From NCBI RefSeq assembly GCF_020497125.1, contig NC_059081.1:14975105-15039104 (forward strand): DNA of 64,000 nucleotides, written 5' to 3'. The DNA is from Mauremys mutica (lineage: Eukaryota; Chordata; Testudines; Geoemydidae). Shown here piece by piece: positions 21,843 to 33,424 of this stretch. Made by a program: the position numbers and the translations under genes. The notes beneath the pieces were generated by a model. It searched no databases, was not told the DNA's origin, and saw only the letters and a program-made list of their open reading frames with translations. How positions within the stretch are numbered: position 1 is the stretch's first letter; every line of letters starts with the position of its first letter.

Positions 21843-22936
21843 GCTGGGCCAGTTGCTGGGCACCTCATATTCATCTAAGGGCTGAATCCTATGAGATGCT
21901 AAGTGCCCCCTGTTAGGTGCTGAGCACTCTCAATTCACACTAGCATCAATGAGAATTACAGGTTCTCAGCAGATACTGAATCCCTCTCTGGATCAGGCGT
22001 TTAGGCCCCAATCCTATCATTCATTGCATACAGGCAGATTGACTACAATGGGGCCCCGTGTGGATGCTGCAGTCTGTCTGCGTACAACAAATTGCAGAAT
22101 TAGGCCCTCAGTTATTCTTGTTCAGAAACCTTCTCTCTTACTATGGAATAGGATAGGAATAGTCTGGATTAAATCTCATAAAAGCAGGTTATGATTTGGG
22201 ATTCCCCCCAAGTGCACCATGCAGCCCGGCTCACCTGAGGTCTCCTTCTGTACTCAGGATGGCTGAGGTGAGGCAGAGACCCCCCTAGGGAAGACTGGAG
22301 CTGGGCTGATGGATCTCCTGCTGTGCAGATCTACTGACAGCTGCCCTCACAAAGTGTGGGGACAGGAGCCAGGGGAGCTGCTGCAGCCCTGAGGCTGAAG
22401 TTGCTGTAACAGCCTGAGTGCAGCTCTGCTGTCAGCAGGCTGGAGGTGACAATTTCTTCCCGCTCCTTGCCCCTTGGGCCTCCACATGGTTCAGGCCAGT
22501 TATGCATATTATACACTTGGGGAAGGATTTGCCCCTTAATGCACTGGGCTCATTGTACGTGCAAGTATTAACTTAAATGAAGCTTTATTTCCAGCCTACA
22601 GCTCATAGTTAGCTGTGGCTTGCCTCTTGGGTATCTCTTTATTTGCCTCTAACTCACTCAAATCTTTGAACGTTTGCCAGCGTGGGCCCAGTGGAATCCC
22701 TCACTTTAGAAGATTTGGTTTGCTGATTCTGTCTCTCTTCTTAAATATAAATTCAGATCTTATTTATTTACTTTTTTGTGATTGAATTCCTATGCCTACA
22801 ACGTGCCTTTCATCCTGACAGTTTCCTAGCTTTCAAACATGGATTAAATTATTGTTTGAAATAACCATTTGGAAAGATTGCATCCAAATTCTGACCTATA
22901 ACATAACTTATTTTCCTCTCTTATTTATGTGCACAG
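21843..22936. other. Unassigned sequence with a possible old palindromic repeat
   Basis: At 21890-22010 words such as GTGCTGAGCACTCTCAATTC and TCTGGATCAGGC resemble ancient foldback repeats of reptiles (see 41918 and 62343). The remainder shows no recognised feature. Confidence 0.35.
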
Positions 22937-23086
22937 GTTTATTATTCTGAGGTGCCTCCTCACGACGCCTGGGCTGCTGCCACAAAAACTTAATTTTGGA
23001 AACTGAGGATTGAAGTGTTTATTTGGAGGGGGAAAAAGAGATGCATAAAATTGCATGGATTTTGGAAAAACAGCTGAAGAAAAAAG
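22937..23086 (+). other. Possible exon (5' untranslated plus a first coding segment), weak
   Basis: A pyrimidine tract leads into GTGCACAG at 22929-22936, a good splice acceptor, and the block ends AAAAAG/GTAGGT at 23086/23087, a good donor. Between them are 150 bases with one ATG, at 23041, which has a purine at -3. From there 15 codons (MHKIAWILEKQLKKK) plus one base remain open to the donor. I do not recognise this peptide. Splice-like sites occur by chance every few kb, so without conservation or transcript data this is only a candidate. Confidence 0.2.
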
Positions 23087-24624
23087 GTAGGTCATTTTTT
23101 TGTTCAAAATAGAAAGGGAGGGAACTAGTTTAACTTAATTAAAATTAGTAATGTAAGATAGAGGTGATTTGTGGCGAATGTAGCAATGGAAGTTATGTTT
23201 GGGTTTTTTTGTCTTGAACCTTTTAAGCTTTTAAGATTCTGCTGTCTGCAGAGGTGGCTGCTTTGGGAGGCAAAGTGGAGGCAGTATATTACATATATTA
23301 TTCACACTGGGCTCTTCTATGTTAACTATACATTATTCTTTCATGGTTTGTTGTTTTGTTTTAAACTGAAAGAAAAGTAACTAAGTCTGAAGGAATCTGG
23401 TAGCATTTTCTGCATTAGAAGTAGAACACAGCTGAAAATGTGGTGGTGTTTTTTTTAATTTCCCTTAATTATTTAAGGGACAAACATCAGTAGAAAGTCT
23501 TACAATTCTAGATCTCTAAAATCACAGTGTCGCAACAACATTACAATTAATGCATAGAGAAAGATGATCAGGTGGTACTAATCTCTATATATCCAATACT
23601 CTGCATGGTTAGTGAATCGCTGCCCTATCGTGAAATTCCATATCATACAAGATGCAGGATTCTCATTCTCTAGACCAGTTGACCGACCAGTTACCCCACA
23701 GAGAAGAGCTCATCCTGTTTGCAGAAAATCATAGCTGCACAGAGTGCTCCAAAGGGAAATCCTGGCTAGTTAATGGTAACAGAAGGACTGGAACTGGTGT
23801 CCAAAAAAATAGGAATAGACATATGCCCCCAAATCTGGTTAATTGTAAATTTCACCTGTGTTTGAACTATGCAGTCATTCTAATAACTTCTGCATTGCTG
23901 AAAGGTAAGTAAATGACACTTATAGTAAAATGTGGCAGATTCAATGTCACTTTAGCTGTCTTGAAAGATATTCTTTTGATCCTCTTTTTTGTGATGACTG
24001 AAAGTAGGGTGCTCTCTGATTATTATACCCTCCACAGTATGCTGTAGTAAAGACCTAAAGCACCGCAGTAACCCAATGGCAAAGTGTACTGTTTTGTACT
24101 ACTAATATAGAATACAATCGTATCTGTGTTGGGGTTACTGTAATAAACAGGATGGTACGCTCAGTGGAACCCACACCTTCACCAGTCGGGGTTCAAGATA
24201 TTGATGTACCTGTCTCTTCCTTTCCTGATCACTTGAAAGCAGGCAAGTGCTCACCTCTTGCCTGAACACCAGATGTTCTTGAGGATAGTGGACATCCTGG
24301 GCAAGTCCTAGTGGTAGTATTGGATAGGTAGAAATTGTCTATCCACCCATCTACAGCAGCCTTCTGTTTATAGAAAGAATAATAGTTAGCAGTGCCTCCA
24401 CCTGGATATGGACTGTATACCTTTGTTAGGGTTCCTTGATAGAACAACTCTGGTCTAAACGATGCAATGGGCATAGCAGATAAGGGCAAATGACTACTGA
24501 TTACTCTAAGGAAAGCATTAAACACTCAAGTGGAGGCAGGAACAGCTGTACTTAAAAGTAACATAGCAAAATCCATTGACAATGCAATGGAATAAAAATA
24601 GAGTATCTACTGTACTGATCAGAC
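23087..24624. other. Unassigned sequence
   Basis: No repeat signature recognised. The 86-codon frame at 23652-23912 has no recognisable domain and its codons look random. Confidence 0.45.
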
Positions 24625-24957
24625 ATGCCAAACCTGCGAAAAAAAGGAGAAAGTGGGCTTGTTTTTGGCTTAATTGGCTTGTGAGTTGTTTGTTGGCTAG
24701 TTTTTGGCTTGTAGCTTGTTGCTGCTGCTTCTTTTTTTTTTTTTTTTTGATCGGCTCCCAGCAAGCAGGGGCAAGTGGGGGGAGAGTCAGGGTGTATAGT
24801 GGGTCCAACACAGTCCCAGACTGCATGCTGGAGGGATCTAGCCACATAGAGTGCTGAGGTTCTTAGGGATTGGCTTGTTTTTGAAATGAGATTAGCTCGA
24901 TTTTTGGCTTATTGTGAAAGTCGGGGTGCTTATTTACCATGTGAACGTTGGCAACTG
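24625..24957 (+). repeat. Interspersed repeat with short inverted termini
   Basis: Begins ACATGCCAAACCTGCG and ends GAACGTTGGCAACTGTGG; the TGCCAA/TTGGCA ends look like short inverted repeats. Inside are runs of TTTTTGGCTTATTGG-like words and an 18-base T tract (24731-24748). I believe this is a recurrent turtle repeat, but I cannot name the family or see a target duplication. Confidence 0.4.
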
Positions 24958-25149
24958 TGGTAATGACTATGACAAGTCAATAGGTGGCATTGTAACTGTT
25001 CAGCTAAAGGCAAAACATTAAAGTAAATTAACCACAATTCACTACACCAGAAGCTTATGTTAAAAAACAAAAACTTAAATTTACACAAGAACGTTCACCA
25101 TTAACATGATACAAACAACCCCTCCCAGAGTGCACGCTCCCCAATAGTT

Positions 25150-25617
25150 TTAAAATCCCAAACACTTTCTTGGGATGAACAGGAGTTCCAGGGCAGCATT
25201 AGGTATTTGTGAATCATCAGAGGTAGTCCAGATAATAGGAATGAGACACTTGTGTATAGGGCAGAGTAAAATTGACACAGTGAGAGCTGGTAATAATCCC
25301 ACTAATAAAACAACAGCCGCCAAGTGTAAGCGGGCAATGGATTTTATTACAAGCTCCCTGGAGTGCACCTCAGCTAGTCTGTGAGAGACACTGTTCCTAG
25401 CACAAGGACTTTCACAACAGACCATCCAGGGGACCAACAGGGACTCCCCAAATAAAGAGAATCGTCTCTGGATCCTCATACACTCTACAATTGCCTGTGG
25501 ATGCAGCTCAGGCTCTGCCAGTACAATCAGCACTTTCTGGCTATAGCTTCCAGTGGCTGGCTGCTGAAACTCCATCAAATAGGCCTGCAGGTGCAGCAGG
25601 ACCATAATCCTGGCCAT
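25150..25617 (-). other. 155-codon open frame of unknown nature
   Basis: A clean minus-strand frame outside any repeat I recognise and without low-complexity bias. It has a leucine/valine-rich stretch near residues 95-125 that could be a membrane helix or a hydrophobic remnant. No catalytic motif, signal peptide or splice context is evident. It could be a decayed transposon gene (a Harbinger-type leader protein was considered) or chance. I do not assign a function. Confidence 0.2.
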
Positions 25618-25927
25618 GTGTTCTCAGCAGGGATGGATTCACAGTGGAGTCTCCCAAATCTCTGGATACAACCTTACTCTAAATTGACTGTCTGCAGACT
25701 TGCCTGCTGCTATGCCTAGATCTCATGCTTCTCTCCACCAGCCACCTCCCTTCTGTCACTCAGCCTATCCACTCAGTCCATGTAGGAACTCTTGACATTC
25801 CACTTCTGCCCTGATACAGGCTCACAGAGCAAAGTTCAAAGTTTCCCACCCCCAGAGGGCACCAAACACTGCATAATGTGAGCTGTGGTCCTTGTGGTAT
25901 TGAGCCCATCCAATTCAATTGGAAGTA

Positions 25928-26115
25928 CACCTCTACCCCGATATAACGCTGTCCTCGGGAGCCAAAAAATCTTACCGCATTATAGGTGAAACCGTGTTAT
26001 ATCGAACATGCTTTGATCCACCAGAGTGCGCAGCCCCACCCCCCCGGAGCACTGCTGTACCGCGTTATATCCGAATTCGTATTATATCGGGTGGCGTTAT
26101 ATTGGGGTAGATGTG
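25928..26115. mobile_element. Tc1/mariner-type (Tigger-like) miniature element, 188 bp
   Basis: Inverted termini CACCTCTACCCCGATATAAC and, on the opposite strand at the right end, CACATCTACCCCAATATAAC, flanked by TA on both sides (25926-25927, 26116-26117). Internal GTTATATCGAAC and CGCGTTATATCCGAATTC palindromic words repeat the TIR motif. A TA target is diagnostic of the Tc1/mariner superfamily. Non-coding. Confidence 0.85.
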
Positions 26116-26288
26116 TAGTTGTCCACGGAGGCCTAATCATAAGACCTCTGCCAAGTTTTGGAGGCCACAAAAAGGGGAGGGGCCCATACTGAAATAGAAA
26201 TCAGTTCTCATGTGGCTTCATTTCCTCATCCATTTTAGCTCTGTAGTATTCCATCTAATATGTATAAGCGGGGGAATGGTCCCACTAT

Positions 26289-27418
26289 TGTGGGGAACTT
26301 TCCTGGCTTCTGCACTACCCCGGTGAAGTGGGCGAGCGAAAGGATCTGAGTCCTCGCTCCCACTTCCTTTACCCAGAGGCTTCCCTGCCCTTGAGGACTC
26401 CCCTTTCACTCTCCTGTCTGGCAGAGTCCTCGTAAACCCAACAAGGCTGGGCCCAGGATTCCTGGGGGCTCAACCCCCAAACCTGCTGTGGTCACCTGGG
26501 ACAGGGGCTAGGGTGTCCCCACTCCAGGGTACTCTCTCTGCACTGGGCACCTCCCTGATCTACTGATCATTTCATACAATTTAAAGCAAATACAAGTTGT
26601 TTAATTAACAATTAATTTTAAAAAAGAATAAGGAAAAATGGGAAAGGTCAAAGGAAAACACATCACCCTGCTCTGTGGCAGGGAACATTACAAACAGTGT
26701 CTCTGGACATCAGAGCACTTCACAGTCTGTTCCTTGTAGGTCCCAGGTCTCCTTCTTAGGCCCTGGCTGTGCTGCAGGGATGCTGCGGGTTGGACACTTG
26801 CAATGGTGGTGGCCACACACCTCTGGGCTTTGGGTGGTAGGACCCTTCTTCCCAGCATCAGCCCCCTGTCATGTTAAGATCTGCCTTCCAGTCTGGCCTG
26901 CAAGGACCCTTGGCTGGGGGTGTCTTTCTGTGCTGGGCCGTTTGTCCAAGGTCCCCCCTTGGCTGGCCCCAGTTGCTCACCAGACCTGGCTCTGTGGCTG
27001 CAATCTGCTCCCAGCACAGAATCTGATCTCCCTGGGCTGTCTCTGGCTCTGTGGCTGCAGCTCTGCACCCAGCACAGGATCTGCTCTCTCCCTGGGCTGT
27101 CTGGCTCTGCTCCCAACTCTGACCTGCTTCCTGAGCTGCTTTTCTGGCCCCTCTGGCTTTGGCACGGCTCTGCTCCCCAGCTCAGCTTGGGCCCCTGCTT
27201 TCTTCTTAGCTCGCCCCCACTCTGTCTGACCCAGGCAATTGCAGCTCACACAGAGGACGGGACCCCCCTGGCCTCCTGACTCCCTGATTAGCCTGCCCGC
27301 CCTGTCAATCAGGCTCAGAGGCTGAAGCTGACCTGGAGCATTGGCCTCTCCCCAATCTTTTAGTGCTGGGAGCTAGCCAACCAAAACACCCCCACTGAAT
27401 GTTAGTAAGGGGGCAACA
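26289..27418 (-). repeat. Candidate LTR, minus orientation, about 1.1 kb
   Basis: The plus strand starts TGTGGGGAAC and ends GGGGGCAACA, so both ends fit TG...CA with partial inverted similarity. An ATTAAA signal lies on the minus strand near 26600. The right half is GC-rich with a duplicated 55-60 bp block (26985-27113), as often seen in U3 regions. I recognise the terminal TGTTGCCCCCTTACTAAC as a common turtle LTR start. No target duplication is seen, so internal sequence may have lain to the left. Frames in this block (up to 184 codons) are not considered genes. Confidence 0.45.
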
Positions 27419-28584
27419 GTCCCCTTATATATGCATCATTATCATCATTATTCATCTCCATCAACTGCTGCACAGCAGATTGAACCTTGCCCTGGGACAT
27501 GAATCACAGAGTGGACCATGTCCCCAACTTACCCATTCTAAGAAAAAACACCAGATTATCTGTCCCAGTTCTTCTTTCAGCTACACCTTTGCAGACCTAG
27601 AGGCCCTGGCAGGGGAATGCACGGCATAGTGGCTGGGTGTATAGGTATATTTTCAAAATGAACTGAATAGCCACTGATAAATCATCTAGAGTATTTGGAG
27701 AAAAAAAAGACAATCAATAATATATCTCAGGAATAGGCTGGACAGCAACTGAGACTCTTTTTTGTAAGTTTAATTTGAATCGAGTATATAGTGAAATATG
27801 TATCCGGACAATATGACTTTTCTGTGGGACCCTGATCCTGAACTTCTGTTCTCTGGCAGTAGATTCTTCTGTCCAAGAGAACTTGTCTAGATTTATTGCC
27901 TCTGATGTGCAGCCTCATATAAGACAACGGTTGCAGTGGCTGCTGACTAGTAAATTAGCCAGGTAACTCTGTCTCCTTGTCTGTGTGTCTCTTCACATCA
28001 GGTTAGAAGAAGACTTACCCGTGACTCTCTGTCTGCATGCTCATAGGCTAGCAGCACGTTAAATGCCAGCTAGTGAAACAAATCAGCAGTTGTTCCTGCT
28101 GCTCATTCATCTGATAGTACATTTCCCTGTTGTTTTTTCTCCAGGGAAGGTATACAATTACTGTCTCTGTAATTTATAATTACATGCGTTAGGTGTAATG
28201 TATGTAATACTTCGCAGTCTGTAGTGCAAGGCTCCTAGAGGTGTCGAAGTAATCTAATTGCCCTGTGGGGATAATTCTCATCTGCACAAATTCTTTTTTT
28301 TCCCTACTGGTTTGGTTGTGGTACTAGAAGCAAAATAGAATTAATGGCTTTAGCTTCGATGCAGTGATAAATATTGTCAGTACGGTGATTTACTGAATGT
28401 CTGCTAGGGCTTTTCATTGGTCTAAAGGCATTTTATGTACCTAAGGCTTGATCCTGAACTCAGTTCATGATGTCACTCTTTACAATATTAGTGGCTTTCT
28501 TAATAATTATTTTTTATAAAAGTCACTGGCTCTCAGCAGTGGTGCTGATGACACCAGGGTTTTGTTAACTGTTCAAGTGTCAGT
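27419..28584. other. Unassigned sequence
   Basis: No recognised repeat or gene in about 1.2 kb. Confidence 0.45.
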
Positions 28585-28668
28585 ATTTGGTCCTGCCATG
28601 AGGTCAGGGGACTGGACTCGATGACCTCTTAAGGTCCCTTCCAGTCCTAGAATCTATTAATCTATTCT
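28585..28668 (+). repeat. 5'-truncated tail of a turtle SINE or CR1-related element
   Basis: TTTGGTCCTGCCATGAGGTC, then GACTGGACTCGATGACCTCT and AGGTCCCTTCCAGTCCTAGA, the shared 3' tail of the turtle SINE and CR1. The tRNA head is absent. Confidence 0.7.
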
Positions 28669-29079
28669 TCAAATGTCACTGTATATTATTTTAGATCCTG
28701 TTTAGTTTAAATAGTTATTCCTCTTGCACTCACAAGAGAGAAAAGGGATCTGTTCTCCTGTCACTATGTGAGCATAATACACAATAGCCTCAGTGGAGTG
28801 AAATATGCATATTGCAAGGACAGTTGATCCCTAGTTAATATGTACCTGTCTGCTCTAGATTGAGACCTATGACTGTGCAATTATTTTACCACAGTATTTC
28901 GTTTTATTTATTGGCTGGAATATAGTACTATACAACATACCCACACACAGACCTGCTTTTCATGCAATCTATTCCAAAGTCGCTTTTTATTCCATTAAAA
29001 GTCAACTCTGAATAGGATACAGTACAAAATTAATTTCATTTTCTTATTTGTAGAAATAGAAAGGATGATCTTGCTGTTA

Positions 29080-29164
29080 AGATACTGGAGTGGCATTCAA
29101 GTGATCTGTGTCTGATTTTTAGTTCTGCCACAGACTACTATGTGACCTTGGGCAAGCCACTTAG
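29080..29164 (+). repeat. Left half of a split MIR-like SINE
   Basis: Contains AGTTCTGCCACAGACTACTA and TGTGACCTTGGGCAAGCCAC, the MIR core, and stops abruptly at CTTA. The continuation (GTACCTCAACTCCCCAGCTG) is found at 33425, so the two are halves of one element separated by about 4.2 kb. Confidence 0.7.
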
Positions 29165-29427
29165 GGCAAGATTTTCAAAGGTATTCAGGCACCAAAAATG
29201 CAGAGTTAGGACTTGATTCTGAGCATCACAAGAACTAACTTCTTTAGGTGCCTGATAAAATCATTGTGATATAAAAAGCCTCAGTTAGGTGTCTAAGCTC
29301 CTATACAGTGAGTGGGAGGGGATAGGCACCTTAGAATGCAATTCACAAAAGCAAGCATGCTAGGCAGGGAGTCTGCTGACCAGAGGGATGTGAGCTAAGT
29401 CCTGTGCTTCTCACATACATAGGTGCC
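29165..29427. repeat. Left flank of an old foldback-like repeat inserted in the MIR
   Basis: Words such as GATTTTCAAAGGTATTCAGG, TTAGGTGCCTGATAAAATC and ATTCACAAAAGC recur in inverted form at 33180-33424 (TTTGTGAATCACTTTGG, ATAGGCACCTAGGGACC). It is interpreted as one end of a long, old palindromic repeat. The family is unknown. Confidence 0.4.
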
Positions 29428-29430
29428 TAA

Positions 29431-29726
29431 GGCCTGGTCTACACTAAGGGCGGGGGTCGAACTAGGGTACGCAAGTTCAACTACGTGAATAGCGTAGCTG
29501 AACTCGAAGTACCCTAGTTCGAACTACTTACCCGTCCAGATGCTGCGGGATTGAAGTCTGCGGCTCCAAGGTCGACTCCGCCACCGCCGTTTGCAGTGGT
29601 GGAGTTCCGGAGTCGACCGGAGCGCGCGGGGAGTTCGAACTATCGCGTTTAGATTAGACGCGATAGTTCGAACTCCGAGAAGTCGAACTCACCGCGTCGA
29701 CCCGCGCGGTAAGTGTAGACCTATCC
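29431..29726. mobile_element. Harbinger-like miniature element built of hairpins, 296 bp
   Basis: Termini GGCCTGGTCTACACTAA and, on the other strand, GGATAGGTCTACACTTA, flanked by TAA on each side (29428-29430, 29727-29729), which fits the 3-bp TWA target of PIF/Harbinger. The interior holds two strong hairpins: 14-bp arms 29457-29470 with 29509-29522, and 18-bp arms 29631-29648 with 29658-29675 (loop of 9). It is CpG-rich and non-coding. The superfamily rests on the target size and is moderately sure. Confidence 0.7.
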
Positions 29727-29839
29727 TAAGAGTGAGCTGCAGGGAGTAACCGAATTTTGCTTGTCAACCCTCTTTGGAGTTAGGTATCTTATACTGTTTT
29801 AGCAACAATCCTGGGGAGGAAGAGGTGGAGGACATCCCT

Positions 29840-31873
29840 CATAGGAAGGAGCATAAACTCTGGCAAGTCAAGTGTAAAAGTATTATTAGGTGGTCCAAGA
29901 AAGAACTGAAGACCAACCAATTGAAGACACAAAATCTAGCTACAAAATAAATAATATTTTTTTTAAGTACAGCAGAAACAGAAAGGTTGCCAAACAGTGG
30001 GACCACTGGACAATCAAGGTGCAAAGGGAGCATTCAAGGAAGACAAGGCCGTTTCAAGAAGCTAAATGAATTATTTGCATTGGTCTTCATGATAGGACAT
30101 TGGGAAGATGTCCACACTTGAGGCCTTTTTTTTTTTTTTAGATGACAGATCTGAGGAATTGTCCCAGATTGAGGTGTCAGTAGAGGAGGTTATGGAACAA
30201 ATTGATAAATAAAACAGTAATAGGTCACCAGGAACAGATGGTATTCACCCAAGAGCTTTGAAAGGAACACAAATATGAAATTGCAGAACTACTAACTTTG
30301 GTATGTAACCTATTTCTTAAATTAGCCTCAGTACCAGGTGATTGGAGGGTAGCTAATGTAACACCAGATTTTAAAAGTCTCTAGGAGCAGTCCTAGAAAT
30401 TACAGTCCAGTAAGACTAACTTCAGTACCAGAGAAGTGATTGAAACCATTGTAAAGAACAGAATTATATATGAACACAATATGTTGGGGAAGAGTCAACA
30501 TGGCTTTTGTAATGGGAAATTATGCCTCACCAATCTATTAGAATTTTTTGAGGGAATAAAAAAGCAGATGGACAAGAGTGATCCCTTGATATAGTGTACT
30601 TGGACTTTCACAGAATCTTTGATAAGGTCCATCACCAAAGACTCTTAAGCAAACGAAGCAGTCATGAGATAAGAGGGAAGGTCCTCTCATGGATCAGTAA
30701 CTAGTTAAAATATAGGAAACAAAGGGTAGGATTAAATGGTCAGTTTTCAGAATGGGGAGAGGTAAATAGCAGGGTCCCCCAAGGATCTGTACAGGGACCA
30801 GTGCTGTTCAACATATTTATAAATGTCCTGGAAAAGGGCATAAACTGTGAGATGAGGTGGCAATTTTGCAGATGACATAAAATTACTCAATAGAGTTAAG
30901 TCCAAAGCTGACTGCAAAGAGTTACAAAGGGTTCTCACAAAACTGAGTGACCAGGCAACAAAATGGCAGATTAAATTCAGTTTTGATACATGCAATGTAA
31001 ATCACATTGGAAAACATAATACCATCTATACATGCAAAATAATGGGATCTAAATTAGATTTTGGAGTCATCATGGATAGTTCTCTGAAAACATCTGCTCA
31101 CTGTAGAGCAGCCATCAAAAAGCTAATGCCATGTTAGGAACCATTAGGAAAGGGATAGATAATAAGAATGACAATATCATAATGCCACTATATAAAGCCA
31201 TGATATGCTCATACCTTGAATACTGAGTGCATTTCTGATCCTCCCATCTCAGAAAAGATATTAGAATTAGAAAAGGTACAGAGAAGGACAACAAAAATGG
31301 TTAGGAGTATGGAACAACTTCCATGTGATGAGATATTTAAAAGACTGGAACTGTTCAGCTTAGAAAAGAGATGACTAAGGGGAGATATGATAGAGGTCTC
31401 TAAAATCATGGATGGTATGGAGAAAGTGAAGAAGGAAGTGTTGTTTACCCCTTCACATAACACAAGAACTAGGGGTCACCCAATGAAATTAATAGGCAGC
31501 AGTTTTAAAACAAACCTAGGGAAGTACTACTTCACACAATGCACAGTCAATCTGTGAAACTTCTTGACGGCAGATTTTGTGAAGGCCAAAAGTATAACTG
31601 GGTTCAAAAAAGAATTGGATATGTTCACAGATGTTAGATCCATCAATGGCTATTAGCCAAAATGGTCAGGGATACAAACCCGTGCGCCAGGTGTGTCTAA
31701 ACCTCCAACTGCCAGAAGATGGGACTGGATGACAGAAGATGGATCACTTGATAGTTGCCCTGTTCTGTTCATTCCCTCTGAAGCTTCTGGCACTGGCCAC
31801 TGTCAGAATATGGGATACTGGGATCGATGGACTATCGATCCCATCCAGTATGGCCATTCTTATGTTCTTATTA
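29840..31873 (+). mobile_element. CR1 LINE, 5'-truncated, about 2 kb
   Basis: Plus-strand CR1 with the reverse-transcriptase region in broken frames. DNA encoding [24 protein letters not shown] sequence occurs near 30770-30830 and ADDIKLLN near 30868-30892. A T/A run at 30127-30139 and many stops show it is dead. The 3' end has TTGCCCTGTTCTGTTCATTC, TCTGGCACTGGCCACTG and the terminal CCAGTATGGCCATTCTTATG, then TTCTTATT, the CR1 octamer tail. Its original product was an endonuclease/reverse transcriptase for target-primed insertion. Confidence 0.85.
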
Positions 31874-33424
31874 ACTGTTAACCCAGCGCTTAAGGACTCA
31901 CCGGGAATGTGGGAAACCCCTAGTTCAAGTCCCCGCTCTGCCTAGAAGGGATTTGAACAGAGCTCTGCCGCTGTTCTGGTGAGTGCTCTGAAATCACTTA
32001 GTTACGGCATACTCTGATGTGCGGGATCCCACAATCTCTCCTATTGAAGCAGTTGCACTATGTCTAAATAATGAAAGAGTAATTGGAGCAAGGGCGCTGG
32101 ATCTTGGGTCTCCTATCTTTTGGGTGTGTGCTCTAACCACCAGACTATCAAGCAGGGGTGTTGTGGGGGTTGCTATTGCCCCAGCAATGGTAATGCTGGG
32201 GGATCAGAGCTGTTATCACCCCCTCGGTATCTATCTCACAGAGGTGAGGGTGGGACTTGGCTTTATTCCATTCCTGCATGAGGGAGGGGGCCAGAGATGA
32301 GAGGAGGGGTTAGAGTGGCCACAGCAACACTAAGATCAGGCCAGCCACCAGGGAGCAAGTAGGAATCCTTGGCCCAGCAGGTCCAGGTTTTCAGCCACCT
32401 CAGGTTCCGGTGAAGAAACCTGGCCTAGGAGAGGTGCAGGAACATGTGCACCGGCCTCTGGGGTGTGGTGGGGGACGGGAGAGGGCATCTGCACCTCAGC
32501 TAGGGGCAGGGGGCACCAGCTGCCAAGGAACTGCCATGGCAATGAGAGTAGGAAATACTGGGACTCCAGGACACCCCTTTCCAGCCTGGAGCTGGCTTTC
32601 CACCCCCACCAATCTCACTAGCTTCCTCAATCCCTCTCCTATCCCTCTTCTCTCCATTCGCAAAGAGCTTCCACCCTCCTCCTCCGATATAGTTGTTCTC
32701 ATGCCTGTGCTCTCATTCTCTCACTCACTGTGTCTGGATCAAATGACTCTTAGAGACCAAGACAGAACATAAGCATGAGAATGGCTCTCTAGGATGGTGG
32801 TGTGAGCACTCACCTGGGACGTGGGAGACCCAGAATCCACTCCCCCTGCTCCAGTTACTTCTTCGCTATTTATCTACAGTGAAACAGCTTCCACAGGCGA
32901 GACTAAGATATTCCTCACATCAGGATATCCCATAGCTCAGTGGCTAGAGTACTCATCTGAGTAGTGACGAATCTCTTCTCCCCATTCTGTAGAAAGGGAA
33001 CTTGAACCCCGTGGTTCCCACATCCCAAGTCAGTACCCTACCACTGTGCTAAAAACTATGGGCGGAGGCCACCTCCTCTTCCTCTTTATTCTTCACCAGC
33101 TCTTTCATGTGAATTTGTCTGAGGTGCCTGCTCCTGTAAGTGGCCTCTGAGCACACCTACTAGATCGGACCCCTCAGGCGATTTAGACATATGAACACCT
33201 ATCTTCCCCTGGTTTGTGAATCACTTTGGAGCTTGGTTGTCTAGAAAGAGGCAGCAGTGTACATACTCAGAGGCAGAAACATAGGCACCTAGGGACCTTT
33301 TACTGCAAGAACTCAAGCACCAAGCAAGTTTAGGCATAATAGAGTTCAGTGGGAGTTTTGTGCATCCCAATGGAGCCTAAAACCAAGACTGAGGTGTCTA
33401 ACTCCTTATTTATTCAGGCCTATG
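31874..33424. repeat. Right part of the old foldback-like repeat, with tRNA-like palindromes
   Basis: Two related blocks, near 31895-31950 (GGGAATGTGGGAAACCCC) and 32805-32850 (GGGACGTGGGAGACCCAG), look like tRNA B-box regions in the same orientation. A third, inverted copy lies at 32995-33050 (TTGAACCCCGTGGTTCCCAC). CATAGCTCAGTGGCTAGAGT at 32931-32950 resembles an A box. Open frames of 68-120 codons here have no recognisable domain. This may be an old tRNA-derived foldback element. Confidence 0.35.

Noticed and set aside
26675..27279. Overlapping frames of 184 and 119 codons
   Set aside because: They lie within the candidate LTR; tryptophan/leucine/cysteine-rich reading of a GC-rich tandem block, with antisense frames of similar length.
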